Shown: positions 33,564 through 42,567 of the stretch, piece by piece | Position numbering within the stretch: the stretch's first letter is position 1 | How the letters are laid out: every line of letters begins with the position of its first letter | Assembly (NCBI RefSeq): GCF_020329485.1 | Contig: NZ_JAGKJI010000020.1 | Location: 54,790-118,789, forward strand | Length of the DNA stretch: 64,000 nt | Direction of reading: 5' to 3' | Source of the DNA: Bradyrhizobium cenepequi | GTDB lineage: Bacteria; Pseudomonadota; Alphaproteobacteria; Rhizobiales; Xanthobacteraceae | Notes under the pieces: generated by a model | Seen by the model: only the letters and a program-made list of their open reading frames with translations | Told to the model about the DNA's origin: nothing | Database searches by the model: none | Program-made: the position numbers and the translations under genes

Positions 33564-36305
33564 TTACCCTCGAGCCTTGCCCGCACTTTTCTTTGCGGGC
33601 GCTTTCGATGTTGCGGCAGGTTTTGCCGCTGATGTCTTCGCTGCCTTCAGCGGCGCACGCGCCTTGCTGGCGGCATCCGATTTCGGCTTGCTGACCGCCT
33701 TCTTCACCGCCGCCTTCTTGACGGGCTTTGCGGCAGCTTCGGTGTCGGCCTTCACCGGCTTTTCGGCCTTCGCTTTCTTGGCCTTCGCCTTGCCGCCGCC
33801 CTTGGCCGCGCGCTCGTCAATCAGCGCGATCGCCTCTGCGAGCGTCACCTCGTCAGGCGTCTTGTCGCTCGGGATCGTCGCGTTGATGCCACCTGCGGTG
33901 ACGTAGGCGCCATAGCGGCCGTTCTTCAGTGCGACCGCGCCAAACGTCGGATGATCGCCGAGCGGTTTGCCAGGATCGGCGCCGAAGCGGCGTCCACTCG
34001 GACCCTTCGCGACCTTCTCCGCGATCAGCGTCACCGCGCGGTTGAGGCCGATGTCGAAGACTTCGTCGCCGGCCTCAAGCGAGGCGTAGGTCTTCTCGTG
34101 CTTCACGAACGGGCCGAAGCGGCCGATGCCTGCCGTGATCGGCTGTCCGGTCTCCGGATGCTTTCCGATCTCGCGTGGCAGCGACAACAGCTTGAGCGCG
34201 AGCTCGAGATCGACCTCATTGGGGGAGGTGCCCTTCGGAATGCCGGCGCGCTTCGGCTTCTCGCCTTCGGCATAATCCTTCTGCTCGCCGAGCTGGATGT
34301 AGGGACCGAACCGTCCCGCCTTCACGGTGACGTCGAAGCCGGTGTCCGGATCCTGGCCGAGAACGCGGTCGGCAGCAGCCTCGGAGTCGGCTGCAAGCGG
34401 CCTTGTGTAGCGGCATTCCGGATAATTCGAGCAACCGATGAAGGCGCCGAACTTGCCCGCCTTCAGATTGAGCCGGCCGGTGCCGCAGGTCGGACACTGC
34501 CTGGGATCGCCGCCATCCGCGCGTGGCGGATAAATGTGCGGACCCAGCATCTCGTCGAGCACGTCGAGCACCTCGGCGACGCGCAGATCCTTGATGTCGT
34601 TGACCGCGCCGATGAAGTCGCGCCAGAAATCCTTCAGCACCTGCTGCCAGGAAATCTCGTTGTTCGAGATGCGGTCGAGCTGTTCCTCGAGATCGGCGGT
34701 GAAGTCGTATTCGACGTAGCGGCGGAAAAAGTTTTCCAGGAACGCGATCACCACGCGCCCCTTGTCCTCGCCGTGCAGGCGCCGCTTCTCGAGCTTCACA
34801 TAGCCGCGGTCCTTGAGCACCTGCAAGATCGAGGCATAGGTCGAGGGCCGGCCGATGCCGAGCTCTTCCATGCGCTTGACCAGCGAGGCTTCCGAGAAGC
34901 GCGGCGGCGGCTCAGTGAAATGCTGGGTGACGGCAAGATCCTGCCGCTTCAGCGGTTCGCCCACGCTCATCGAGGGCAGGCGGCGGGAGTCTTCGTCCTC
35001 CTCGTCGTCGCGGCCTTCCTGGTAGAGCGCAAGGAAGCCGTCGAACTTGATGACCTGGCCGGTGGCGCGCAATTCGAGCACGCGCGAACCGGCCTTGGCT
35101 TCGATGTCAACGGTGGTGCGCTCCAACTCGGCGGATTCCATCTGGCTCGCGATGGTGCGGGTCCAGATCAATTCGTAGAGCCGCGCCTGATCGGAATCCA
35201 GCCGCCGCTTCAGGTCGGCAGGCCGGCGCGACAGGTCGGTCGGGCGGATCGCTTCATGCGCTTCCTGCGCGTTCTTGGCCTTGGCCTGGTACTGGCGCGG
35301 GGCGTCCGGCACATAAGCGTTGCCGAAGTCCTCGCCGATCACCTTGCGCGCCTGGCTGATTGCGGACGGATCGATCTGCACGCCGTCGGTACGCATATAG
35401 GTGATGAGGCCGGTGGTCTCGCCGCCGATGTCGATGCCCTCATAGAGCCGCTGCGCGATCCGCATCGTGTGGGCGGGCGCGAAGCCGAGCTTGCGGCTGG
35501 CCTCCTGCTGCAGCGTCGAGGTGGTGAAAGGCGCCTGCGGATTGCGGCGCGCCGGCTTTGCTTCAACGGTCGCGACCTTGAACAGCGCAGCTTCGATCGC
35601 TTTGCGAAATTCTTCGGCTTCCGCGCCCGAGCCGATGTCGAGGCGCGCGATTTTCTTGCCGTCGGCGCCGACGAGCCGGGCCTCGAAGGCATCGCCGCGC
35701 GGGGTCAGCAGCGTCGCGACCAGCGACCAATATTCCCTCGACACGAACTTCTCGATCTCGAGCTCGCGGTCACAGACCAGCCGCAACGCCACCGACTGCA
35801 CCCGGCCAGCCGAACGCGCGCCCGGCAATTTGCGCCAGAGCACGGGGGAGAGGGTGAAGCCGACGAGATAGTCGAGCGCGCGCCGCGCCATATAAGCGTC
35901 GACCAGCGCGCCATCGATCTGGCGCGGCGTCTTCATCGCTTCCGAGACCGCCTGCTTGGTGATGGCATTGAACACCACGCGCTCGATCTTCTGATCCTTC
36001 AGCGCGCGCTTTTCCTTCAACACCTGCAGCACATGCCAGGAGATCGCCTCGCCCTCACGATCAGGGTCGGTTGCGAGAATCAGGCGGTCGGCACCCTTGA
36101 GGGCCTTGGCGATGTCGTTGAGCCGGCCAGCAGCCTTGGGATCGACCTCCCAGATCATTTGGAAATTGGCGTCCGGATCGACCGATCCGTTCTTGGCGGG
36201 GAGGTCGCGGACATGGCCAAACGAGGCCAGAACCTCGTAGGAGGATCCCAGATATTTGTTGATCGTCTTGGCCTTGGCCGGCGACTCAACGATGACGATA
36301 TTCAT
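33564..36305 (-). CDS. topA: DNA topoisomerase I
   Basis: Type IA topoisomerase of 913 residues that relaxes negative supercoils. The TOPRIM domain starts MNIVIVESPAKAKTI with the later metal-binding DPDREGE (80-86). The catalytic Tyr is Tyr303 in GLITYMRTDG. A C-terminal zinc ribbon begins near residue 600 (CPTCGTGRLNLKAGKFGAFIG then CSNYPEC). Several TopoI C-terminal repeats (RFGPYIQLGEQK, RFGPFVKHE) follow. The last ~75 residues are Lys/Ala/Pro-rich and resemble histone-H1 tails, common in this order. The rnr start follows the topA stop directly, so both are transcribed together. Confidence 0.97.
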   Translation of the reverse strand: MNIVIVESPAKAKTINKYLGSSYEVLASFGHVRDLPAKNGSVDPDANFQMIWEVDPKAAGRLNDIAKALKGADRLILATDPDREGEAISWHVLQVLKEKRALKDQKIERVVFNAITKQAVSEAMKTPRQIDGALVDAYMARRALDYLVGFTLSPVLWRKLPGARSAGRVQSVALRLVCDRELEIEKFVSREYWSLVATLLTPRGDAFEARLVGADGKKIARLDIGSGAEAEEFRKAIEAALFKVATVEAKPARRNPQAPFTTSTLQQEASRKLGFAPAHTMRIAQRLYEGIDIGGETTGLITYMRTDGVQIDPSAISQARKVIGEDFGNAYVPDAPRQYQAKAKNAQEAHEAIRPTDLSRRPADLKRRLDSDQARLYELIWTRTIASQMESAELERTTVDIEAKAGSRVLELRATGQVIKFDGFLALYQEGRDDEEDEDSRRLPSMSVGEPLKRQDLAVTQHFTEPPPRFSEASLVKRMEELGIGRPSTYASILQVLKDRGYVKLEKRRLHGEDKGRVVIAFLENFFRRYVEYDFTADLEEQLDRISNNEISWQQVLKDFWRDFIGAVNDIKDLRVAEVLDVLDEMLGPHIYPPRADGGDPRQCPTCGTGRLNLKAGKFGAFIGCSNYPECRYTRPLAADSEAAADRVLGQDPDTGFDVTVKAGRFGPYIQLGEQKDYAEGEKPKRAGIPKGTSPNEVDLELALKLLSLPREIGKHPETGQPITAGIGRFGPFVKHEKTYASLEAGDEVFDIGLNRAVTLIAEKVAKGPSGRRFGADPGKPLGDHPTFGAVALKNGRYGAYVTAGGINATIPSDKTPDEVTLAEAIALIDERAAKGGGKAKAKKAKAEKPVKADTEAAAKPVKKAAVKKAVSKPKSDAASKARAPLKAAKTSAAKPAATSKAPAKKSAGKARG

Positions 36306-36532
36306 GTCATTCCAATAGCTTACGGGAGGAACTTGAGGAGGGCTCCGCGAGACTCGCGAGCCGCTCTGTCGGGGCGAACATGGGTGTTGAGGGGCCCCCT
36401 GTCAAATCCAAGGATAATGAGGGGGTGAGGCGGGTCTACGACTTAGTATCTAGGAAGTTGCAAAATGCGCCCTAGAGTTGCGGCCGAAAAGGGCCTAGTC
36501 TTCGTCCAAAATGGTGCTTTTGGAAAAAGTTT

Positions 36533-36775
36533 TTGGCTAGGGCGGGAGGCCGCCGGAAGCGTTCCGCGTCCGGTCGGGAAAAGCGATCGCAACTGGATGA
36601 GACCGGCGAGGAGGGCGGCCCTGACGAGGCCGTGGCCTTCATTGCGGAGACTGTTACCGAGCTGGCGAAACTCGCGAAGCGCCACCGGCTGGAGGTGCTG
36701 AGCCATCTTCTTGGCATGGCGAGGCTCGAAGCCGAAGAGCGGCTGCGGCTGCGCAGCAAGCGCAAGCTGTCGTGA
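36533..36775 (+). CDS. Small conserved-looking protein of unknown function
   Basis: The 80-residue frame starts at a TTG and has a basic N-terminal part (RKRSASGREKRSQLD), then an acidic hinge (ETGEEGGPDEAVAFIAETV). An amphipathic helical region (ELAKLAKRHRLEVLSHLLGMARLEAEERLRLRSK in segments) ends the protein. Base usage is coding-like and the helix has a regular heptad-like pattern. No ribosome site is evident and the start is uncertain. I do not recognise a domain. It lies divergent to topA, about 230 bases away. Confidence 0.5.
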   Translation: MARAGGRRKRSASGREKRSQLDETGEEGGPDEAVAFIAETVTELAKLAKRHRLEVLSHLLGMARLEAEERLRLRSKRKLS

Positions 36776-36793
36776 GGGGGCCTCGCACCGTCC

Positions 36794-36898
36794 CGTAGGA
36801 TGGGTAGAGCGGAAGCGAAACCCATCGCGATGGAGCAAGTCGCGCGATGGAGCAAGTCGCGCGAATGATGGGTTTCGCTGCGCTCTACCCATCCTACG
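36794..36898. repeat. Inverted-repeat element with internal tandem duplication
   Basis: Left arm 36794-36825 starts CGTAGGATGGGTAGAGCG. Right arm 36867-36898 is its near-perfect complement, ending CTACCCATCCTACG. Between them, 17 bases (CGCGATGGAGCAAGTCG) occur twice in tandem at 36826-36859, so the element seems to have expanded internally. Confidence 0.85.
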
Positions 36899-36949
36899 TC
36901 CGAGTCAAATTTCAAACAGCGGAGGGGATGTGAGTCCGCATTCTCGCGG

Positions 36950-37320
36950 CATGAAGTGCCCGAGTTTTGCATCTCGTTTCACCCTCTCATTGAATAGAGG
37001 GCGCAGGGAAAGCCGGGTGCCGGCTGCACCCGTGGGCCCCGTGCAACAAAAAGCACGGGGGTAGGACCACAGGTCAACCGGAGCAACACCGGCTTTCCCT
37101 GCGCAGTGGTTTACAGCTTACTTCGTGCTCTTCCCGGTGACCGGGCTTTCTTGCCACCGTCACTCTGCGGACACTTGATCCACAGAACTTAGCGCCAGCG
37201 TCGGGGCGCCAGAACCACACGACTTCGCCGTCCACGGATAGTCACGCTCGTCAGTCGCAACACCCGCGTCCACCGCATCTCACCGCAACGTTCGTGACGA
37301 TCGCGAGCCGCCCCTCATTC
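36950..37320. repeat. Complex structured repeat, candidate RNA element
   Basis: No coding signal is present. GCGCAGGGAAAGCCGG (37001-37016) pairs exactly with CCGGCTTTCCCTGCGC (37089-37104). Inside this, CCCCGTGC pairs with GCACGGGG (37037-37060), giving a branched fold. A further CCCGG/CCGGG hairpin follows at about 37126-37138. The sequence resembles a bradyrhizobial dispersed repeat I know by sight; that recollection needs a genome search. Confidence 0.6.
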
Positions 37321-37430
37321 GGGTGAGACGCGCGGAGTTAAATCACTGATTTGCCCGACGACGGAAGCGGAATGTTTTTCGCAGGCTGACTGGACGGGCC
37401 AAATCACTTTGGAATTGCTGGCGAATTTTC

Positions 37431-37545
37431 CTCTGTCATTCCGGGGCATCGCGAAGCGATGAGCCCGGAAATCCATATCACCACCTGAGCAAATGGACGA
37501 ATGGATTCCGGGCTCGCGCTGCGCACGCCCCGGAATGACGGAGAG
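37431..37545. repeat. Dispersed palindromic repeat (second copy of GTCATT-CGGGGC family)
   Basis: CTCTGTCATTCCGGGG at the left pairs with CCCCGGAATGACGGAGAG at the right. The interior GAGCCCGGAAATCCAT matches the copy at 15857-15989. It lies in the gene-poor block between the 36.5-kb small gene and the 37.87-kb peptide gene. Confidence 0.8.
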
Positions 37546-37872
37546 TGAGATGCCTGCGGCCCATCCCTCGAGACGCCGCTTACGCGGCTCCTCGGGATGA
37601 GGATGAGACCGCGGCGAGGGCACTCCTGTGCGCTGCATGATCCTGCGCCTCAACGCGCTTCTTGCGCTTGGGCGCGCCGCGCTTCAAGGCGATGTCGGCG
37701 GGCGAGAGCAGCCGGCCGTCCTGAGCTCTAGCGCGGCGGCGACACATTGCCGCGCGCTTGCCGGTTCAGTCTGCCGTAGACTGCGCGCGAGGGGCTGAAC
37801 CTTGGTCGTAACTGCCAAGACAGTTCTGGTGGGGGCAGAGAAATGCTTTGACCATCGGATTGGAGAGCAGCC

Positions 37873-38031
37873 ATGCCGACCACCATCCGGGTCTCCACTC
37901 CAGTCCCGACGTCCCGCGCTCCGCGGAAGTCAGACGACGGGCAACTTGCTTCTGTCGCCCTGTTTGCTGGTATCGGTCTGTTGATTTCGCTCGTCGCCAT
38001 GATCTTCGACGTGCAGGGCGCTTGGCATTAG
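37873..38031 (+). CDS. 52-residue single-pass membrane peptide
   Basis: The reading frame ATG 37873 to TAG 38031 encodes 52 residues. The first ~25 are polar (MPTTIRVSTPVPTSRAPRKS) and the rest form one clear transmembrane helix (ASVALFAGIGLLISLVAMIF) ending DVQGAWH. GGAGAG lies 8 bases upstream of the ATG. It is not a recognised toxin or known small protein. Charge distribution suggests the N-terminus is cytoplasmic. It has no operon partner: the azoR gene ends convergently 48 bases downstream. Confidence 0.6.
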   Translation: MPTTIRVSTPVPTSRAPRKSDDGQLASVALFAGIGLLISLVAMIFDVQGAWH

Positions 38032-38079
38032 CTGCTACATCATGGCCGGCAGGACCGGCAATGATGCAGATCGATTTCG

Positions 38080-38688
38080 TTACGCCGCGCTGAGACTACC
38101 AGCGGCTTGCAGCGCGCCTGCGACGGCCTTTTCCCGATGCTCCGGTCCAATCTGGATTCCATCGGCGGAAATGAATTCGGGATTGGTGATTCCGATGAAG
38201 CCGAACACCCAGCGCAAATAGGTCTCCAGATGCTCGCCAACGGCGGCCGGCGTGCCCGGGCCGTAGAAGCCGCCACGCGAAACCGCGATGATGACGCGCT
38301 TGTTGCCGGCAAGGCCTTCGACGCCGGCGGCGCCGTACTTGAACGTCTTGCCAGCAACCAGGATGCGATCGATCCAGGCCTTGAGCTGGCTCGGGATGGT
38401 GAAATTGTACATGGGCGCACCCAGCACGACGACGTCGGCCCCGAGAAACTCCTCCAGCATCTGCTGGCCCGCCGCGATGTCCGGCTGCAGCGAGGTTTCG
38501 GGGGTGGCGCCCTGGCTGGCGGCGAGATGGGAACCTGAGAGATGGGCGAGTGGCGCCGCCGTGAGGTCGCGGTAGGTGACCTCGATGCCGTGATGGGTCT
38601 TGCGCAGCCGGTCCACGATGGCGGCGGAGACCTGCCGGCTGACGGAGTGGGGGCCGAGCACGCTGGAGTCGAGATGCAGGAGTTTCAT
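38080..38688 (-). CDS. azoR: FMN-dependent NADH-azoreductase
   Basis: The 202-residue flavodoxin-fold protein matches AzoR: MKLLHLDSSVLGPHSVSRQVS binds the FMN phosphate. PMYNFTIPSQLKAWIDRI is the diagnostic motif, and SRGGFYGPG closes the flavin site. AzoR reduces azo compounds and quinones by two-electron transfer. The ATG at 38688 starts the family consensus; the frame extends upstream only as the antisense of the divergent regulator. The HxlR-type regulator gene is divergent, which fits redox-stress control of azoR. Confidence 0.93.
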   Translation of the reverse strand: MKLLHLDSSVLGPHSVSRQVSAAIVDRLRKTHHGIEVTYRDLTAAPLAHLSGSHLAASQGATPETSLQPDIAAGQQMLEEFLGADVVVLGAPMYNFTIPSQLKAWIDRILVAGKTFKYGAAGVEGLAGNKRVIIAVSRGGFYGPGTPAAVGEHLETYLRWVFGFIGITNPEFISADGIQIGPEHREKAVAGALQAAGSLSAA

Positions 38689-38707
38689 GGTTGGTGTCAC
38701 CCTTTGG

Positions 38708-38731
38708 TATAGGTTTGTAACTGGCGCTATA
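38708..38731. promoter_or_regulatory. Candidate HxlR operator in azoR/hxlR gap
   Basis: TATAG and CTATA form a spaced dyad (5-14-5) about 20 bases before azoR. HxlR proteins often bind spaced dyads of this kind. The match is short and positional only. Confidence 0.3.
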
Positions 38732-38788
38732 TGAGTGACCGTGGCAAAACCCCGCAAGAACGCACATTTTTCTAACCGGAGCACATCA

Positions 38789-39190
38789 GTGAAACCCGAG
38801 CACATCCATGTGCCTGTCCTGGAGCCCATCCCCCATACCGGCAGCGACTGCCGTGGGGTGGCCTCGGTGCTGGGGCGGGTCGGCGACAAATGGAGCGTGC
38901 TCGTGATCATGCTGCTCATCAACGGGCCGCGCCGCTTCAACGAGCTCAAGCGCACCATCGGCGGCATCTCGCAGCGGATGTTGACCCTGACGCTGCGCGG
39001 GCTGGAGCGCGACGGGCTCGTCACGCGCACGGTGTTTCCCACCATTCCGCCGCGGGTCGACTATGAGCTGACCGATCTCGGCCGCGGGCTAGCGAGGCCG
39101 GTGCAGGCGCTCGGCGAATGGGCGTTCGAGCATCTGCCCGAGATCGAGCGCTCGCGAGGCGTGTTTGATGCACGCAACGACAAGGACTGA
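38789..39190 (+). CDS. HxlR-family winged-helix regulator
   Basis: The 133-residue regulator has the HxlR/MarR-like winged helix: GKWS-type VGDKWSVLVIMLLINGPRRFNELKRTIGGISQRMLTLTLRGLERDGL in segments, then VFPTIPPRVDYELTDLGRGL. A Cys at SDCRGVASVL is positioned like the redox-sensing Cys of several HxlR proteins (YodB, QorR). I choose the GTG at 38789 because GGAG lies 7 bases upstream; an in-frame GTG at 38735 is possible. It is divergent from azoR, so quinone- or azo-responsive control of azoR is a reasonable inference. Confidence 0.87.
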   Translation: MKPEHIHVPVLEPIPHTGSDCRGVASVLGRVGDKWSVLVIMLLINGPRRFNELKRTIGGISQRMLTLTLRGLERDGLVTRTVFPTIPPRVDYELTDLGRGLARPVQALGEWAFEHLPEIERSRGVFDARNDKD

Positions 39191-39233
39191 ATTCCGAGCG
39201 AAGAGTGCGAGTTGAAGCGATGGCGAGCGCCGT

Positions 39234-39370
39234 TTCTTCACCTCTCCCCAGCTGGGAGAGGTCGGATCGCGTTAGCGATCCGGGTGAGGGGTTTGGCTCT
39301 ATCGAGGGACCGTAACCCCTCACCCGAATTGCTGCGCAATTCGACCTCTCCCTATGGGAGAGGTGAAGAA
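39234..39370. repeat. Palindromic repeat (CACCTCTCCC family, copy 1)
   Basis: TTCTTCACCTCTCCC pairs exactly with GGGAGAGGTGAAGAA at the other end. The centre contains TCTATCGAGGGACC and TAACCCCTCACCC, also found in the copy at 53295-53418. It separates the convergent HxlR and dprA genes. Confidence 0.85.
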
Positions 39371-39378
39371 ACAGCGGC

Positions 39379-40488
39379 TTAAACCAGCGACACCAGTCCG
39401 CCGCCGTGGCGTTCGAGACGGCCGGCGAGCTCAAGCTCGAGCAGCACGGTGCGAACGATGGTGGCCGACAGGCCCGACATCCGGATCAGGTCGTCGAGGC
39501 TGACCGGGCTCGGGCCGAGCAGCGCGACGATGCGTTCGCGCTCGCTCGGATCGGTGTCGAAATCGAGCGGCTCGTCATCGCTTTCGCGCGCAGCAAGCGC
39601 GAGTGGCCGCTCCATGATCGGCTGGACCGCGTTGATGATGTCGCTCGCGCAGGTCACAAGCGCCGCGCCTTGCTTGATGAGGTCGTTGGTGCCGGCGGCG
39701 CGCGGATCGAGCGGGGAGCCGGGCACGGCGAACACTTCGCGGCCTTGTTCGGCGGCCATGCGCGCGGTGATCAGCGAGCCCGAGCGGTGCGCGGCCTCGA
39801 CGATGACGACGCCGAGCGCCACACCCGAGATCAGGCGGTTGCGGCGAGGGAAGTCGCGGGCGCGCGGGACATGGCCAAGCGGCATTTCGGAGATCGCAGC
39901 GCCCCGTTCGAGCAGAGCCGCGAGCAGGTCCTGATGCTCCGGCGGATAGATCCTCTCATGGCCCCCGGCGAGCACTGCGACCGTGCCGGTCTCTGTGGTG
40001 GCGCGATGCGCGGCCTGGTCGATGCCGCGGGCGAGACCGGAGATCACGACGAAGCCGGCATCGCCGAGATCGCGGGCGAGGGTACCAGCGAATTTCAGTC
40101 CGGCCCCTGACGCATTGCGCGAGCCGACGATCGCGATCATCGGCCGCGCCAGCACGTCGAGCGCGCCGCGCACGGCCAACAGCGGCGGCGCGTCGTCGAT
40201 CGTGGCAAGCCGCGTCGGATAGGAGACTTCGCCCGGCGCGACCAGGCTGACGCCGTGCTTCCTGCAGGCCGCAAGCTCGGCTTTTGCCTCCTCGACCGTG
40301 CAGATGCGTCCGGCACCGCCGCCGCGGCGCGCCATGTCGGGTAGGTGCTCGAGCGCGGTGCGCGCGTCGCCGAAATGATTGAGCAGCGCGCGAAAAGTGC
40401 GCGGACCGACATTCTCGGAGCGGATCAGCCGCAGGCGGTCGAGGCGTTCGGTGTCGGTGAGTTGGATCTGGGATGTACGGTCGTGCAT
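39379..40488 (-). CDS. dprA: DNA-processing protein DprA
   Basis: The 369-residue protein loads RecA on incoming single-stranded DNA during transformation. It has an N-terminal SAM-like region (DRLRLIRSENVGPRTFRALLNHFG). The Rossmann fold follows, with IVGSRNASGAG, VISGLARGIDQAAHRAT and IYPPEHQDL. A C-terminal winged helix (VSLDDLIRMSGLSATIVRTVLLELE in segments) closes the protein. I prefer the ATG at 40488 over the upstream TTG at 40509. The patatin gene ends 50 bases upstream on the same strand, and plsY precedes that. Confidence 0.94.
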   Translation of the reverse strand: MHDRTSQIQLTDTERLDRLRLIRSENVGPRTFRALLNHFGDARTALEHLPDMARRGGGAGRICTVEEAKAELAACRKHGVSLVAPGEVSYPTRLATIDDAPPLLAVRGALDVLARPMIAIVGSRNASGAGLKFAGTLARDLGDAGFVVISGLARGIDQAAHRATTETGTVAVLAGGHERIYPPEHQDLLAALLERGAAISEMPLGHVPRARDFPRRNRLISGVALGVVIVEAAHRSGSLITARMAAEQGREVFAVPGSPLDPRAAGTNDLIKQGAALVTCASDIINAVQPIMERPLALAARESDDEPLDFDTDPSERERIVALLGPSPVSLDDLIRMSGLSATIVRTVLLELELAGRLERHGGGLVSLV

Positions 40489-40538
40489 GGCCGGCGCAGC
40501 TTCGCCCAACCGAAGATTGCGATCAACCTGTTTGCCGC

Positions 40539-41816
40539 TCAGAGCAACGCAGCCTCTGCAGAGACTTGCGCGGCAACTGGCTGGCCGGCCCGTCGTGCTG
40601 CCTCGATTCGCGTCGAGCCGGCATCTTGCGCCAGGAAACGTTCGGCAGCCTTGCGGCCGCTCCGATGCAAGAGGCGGATGAAACCCGGGCCGAGATCAGT
40701 GGCGCTGCGCTGGGCGAGCCCGTCGATCTCGTCTTCCGCCGCCATCCGGAATAGCCGCAGCGAGGGCGCAGCAGTGGGGCGCGCCCATTCCAGCGCCGCG
40801 ATCTCGGCGTTGAGCACGGAATTGGCCGTGATCTGGTCGAGGCGGCGATCGATCGCGGCGGGCGTGATCGGGATATAGCTGTCGCGCGCCGGCGTGACCT
40901 GGACGACCAGCACGTTGGAGGTCTCGGATTCCTGCACCAATCGAACCAGCGGAGGATTGGTGCCGAAACCGCCGTCCCAATAGGATTCGCCATCGATTTC
41001 GACCGCGCAATGGATCAGGGGCGGGCAGGTCGAGGCGAGCAGTGTGTCGGCAGTGATCTCGGCATTGCCAAAGACCTGCTGCCGGCCATCACGGACGCGC
41101 GTTGCTGCCACGAGAAGCTTTGGACAGGCGGGGCTCTGCAGCGCGGTGAAATCGATGTCCCTTGCGAGCGCCTGGCGCAGCGGATCGAGATCGAATGGAT
41201 CGAACTGGCCGGACCGCAGCGTCGGCCCGAACGCGACCGAGTGTCCGGCCGGCGAGAATCCTCCGACCAGCATTAGCGAGCGGAACGATGCCTCATGCAT
41301 GATCCGCATCCAGAACCGGTTGAGTGCGGCGCGCGCACCTTCGCGGCCACCTTCCACCAGGCCGCAGGCGAGCAGCGCGGCGTTGACGGCGCCGGCGCTG
41401 GCGCCGCTGATGGTGTCGAACGCGCAATCTGGTTCTTCCAGGAGGCGCTCGAGCGCGCCCCAGGTGAAGGCGGCAAAGGTGCCGCCGCCTTGCAGCGCCA
41501 GGGATAATTGTCGCGGCGGCCAGACGGGCGGCCCGCCTGCATCAGCCGTTTTCGGCTTCCTGCTCGGAGAACGTGCCGGCAAGTCGGCCCGCGCCGATTG
41601 CATATTCAGGACAGCGTCCTGTGGTGGCGGGGCGGCAAGCCGCTCAGCTTCGGCGCTAGACTTATCTGCTGAACTGTCCGCACTCGGCGTGTCGTCGGAG
41701 AATGACCAGATCTCGGAGGCCGCGAGCAGGGCGCTCGCGCTGGACGCGCTCACCCGACGTGACGCGACATCGTGCGTGTTCGTTACGCCAAGCCGATCCT
41801 GTTCTATCTCGTCCAT
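40539..41816 (-). CDS. Patatin-like phospholipase
   Basis: The 425-residue protein has a variable Ser/Ala-rich region of ~100 residues, then a patatin domain. LSLALQGGGTFAAFTWG forms the oxyanion (GGG) loop near residue 109. The nucleophile elbow is GASAG (138-142; Ser140), and the catalytic Asp is in WDGGFGTN (Asp281). Patatins cleave acyl chains from phospholipids. No signal peptide is visible, so it is likely cytoplasmic or membrane-associated. I chose the ATG at 41816 over the TTG at 41825. It lies between plsY and dprA, all on the same strand. A second, lipoprotein patatin occurs at 56048-57445. Confidence 0.87.
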   Translation of the reverse strand: MDEIEQDRLGVTNTHDVASRRVSASSASALLAASEIWSFSDDTPSADSSADKSSAEAERLAAPPPQDAVLNMQSARADLPARSPSRKPKTADAGGPPVWPPRQLSLALQGGGTFAAFTWGALERLLEEPDCAFDTISGASAGAVNAALLACGLVEGGREGARAALNRFWMRIMHEASFRSLMLVGGFSPAGHSVAFGPTLRSGQFDPFDLDPLRQALARDIDFTALQSPACPKLLVAATRVRDGRQQVFGNAEITADTLLASTCPPLIHCAVEIDGESYWDGGFGTNPPLVRLVQESETSNVLVVQVTPARDSYIPITPAAIDRRLDQITANSVLNAEIAALEWARPTAAPSLRLFRMAAEDEIDGLAQRSATDLGPGFIRLLHRSGRKAAERFLAQDAGSTRIEAARRAGQPVAAQVSAEAALL

Positions 41817-41935
41817 CTGACGCAACCGTATGACGCCGTTTGAGTCGCAGCATGACAGCCCGCGTTACTGTTTGCCAGTATCGCGCAAGAATTTCGAATA
41901 GATGTGACCGGTCCTCAACAGGTTGATGGCGAATT

Positions 41936-42532
41936 CTAGGCCTTTTGGCCGATTCGTCCCTCGGTTCCTGCCTGGAGCCGCTTGATGTTCTCGCGGTGGG
42001 TGTAGAACAGCATGAGCATCAGCACCGCGGCGAACGCAGCGAGTGCGGCGTGGTCGAACCACCACAGGAAGATCGGGGTGACGAGGGCCGCAACCAATGC
42101 CGAGAGCGACGAGTAGCGCGTGGTGAGGGCAGTGGCGAGCCAGACCGCGCCATAGACGGCCGCAGCCGGCCAGAACAGGCCGATCAGCACGCCGATATAG
42201 GTGGCGACGCCCTTGCCGCCCTTGAATCTGAGCCAGACCGGATAGAGATGGCCGAGGAAGGCGCCGAGCCCGGCCACCATCGCCGCATTCGGACCGTCGA
42301 GATAGCCACACAGCACCACTGCGGCGGTGCCCTTCAGCATGTCGAAGATCAGCGTCGCTGCGGCAAGCCCCTTGCGCCCGGTGCGCAGCACGTTGGTGGC
42401 CCCGATATTGCCCGAGCCGACCGAACGCAGATCCTGCGTGCCCGCGATCTTGGTCAGGATCAGGCCAAATGGCACCGAGCCGAAGAGATAGCCGATCAGC
42501 AAGGCGACGATCAGGAAGGCGTCAGAGGACAT
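41936..42532 (-). CDS. plsY: Acyl-phosphate glycerol-3-phosphate acyltransferase
   Basis: PlsY of 198 residues, an integral membrane enzyme that makes lysophosphatidic acid from acyl-phosphate. It has about five to seven hydrophobic helices and all three PlsY motifs: GYLFGSVPFGLILTK, SGNIGATNVLRTG, and GHLYPVWLRFKGGKGVAT. The pyrB-pyrC pair lies upstream on the same strand (35 bases). The patatin follows 119 bases downstream. Phospholipid synthesis next to phospholipid hydrolysis may be functional or coincidental. Confidence 0.95.
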   Translation of the reverse strand: MSSDAFLIVALLIGYLFGSVPFGLILTKIAGTQDLRSVGSGNIGATNVLRTGRKGLAAATLIFDMLKGTAAVVLCGYLDGPNAAMVAGLGAFLGHLYPVWLRFKGGKGVATYIGVLIGLFWPAAAVYGAVWLATALTTRYSSLSALVAALVTPIFLWWFDHAALAAFAAVLMLMLFYTHRENIKRLQAGTEGRIGQKA

Positions 42533-42567
42533 GGTAGGCGCTCCCGCCGCGGCTTGTTTTTGGCATG

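Noticed and set aside
33951..36428. 825-codon open frame antisense to topA
   Set aside because: A shadow of topA caused by third-position G/C bias; no recognisable motif and unlikely amino-acid composition.
37580..37747. 55-codon minus-strand frame beginning MCRRRARAQDG with a Lys/Arg-rich core
   Set aside because: It has an ATG but no ribosome site, and its 3' end runs into repeat-like sequence, so I could not support a gene; it may be the remnant of a longer one.
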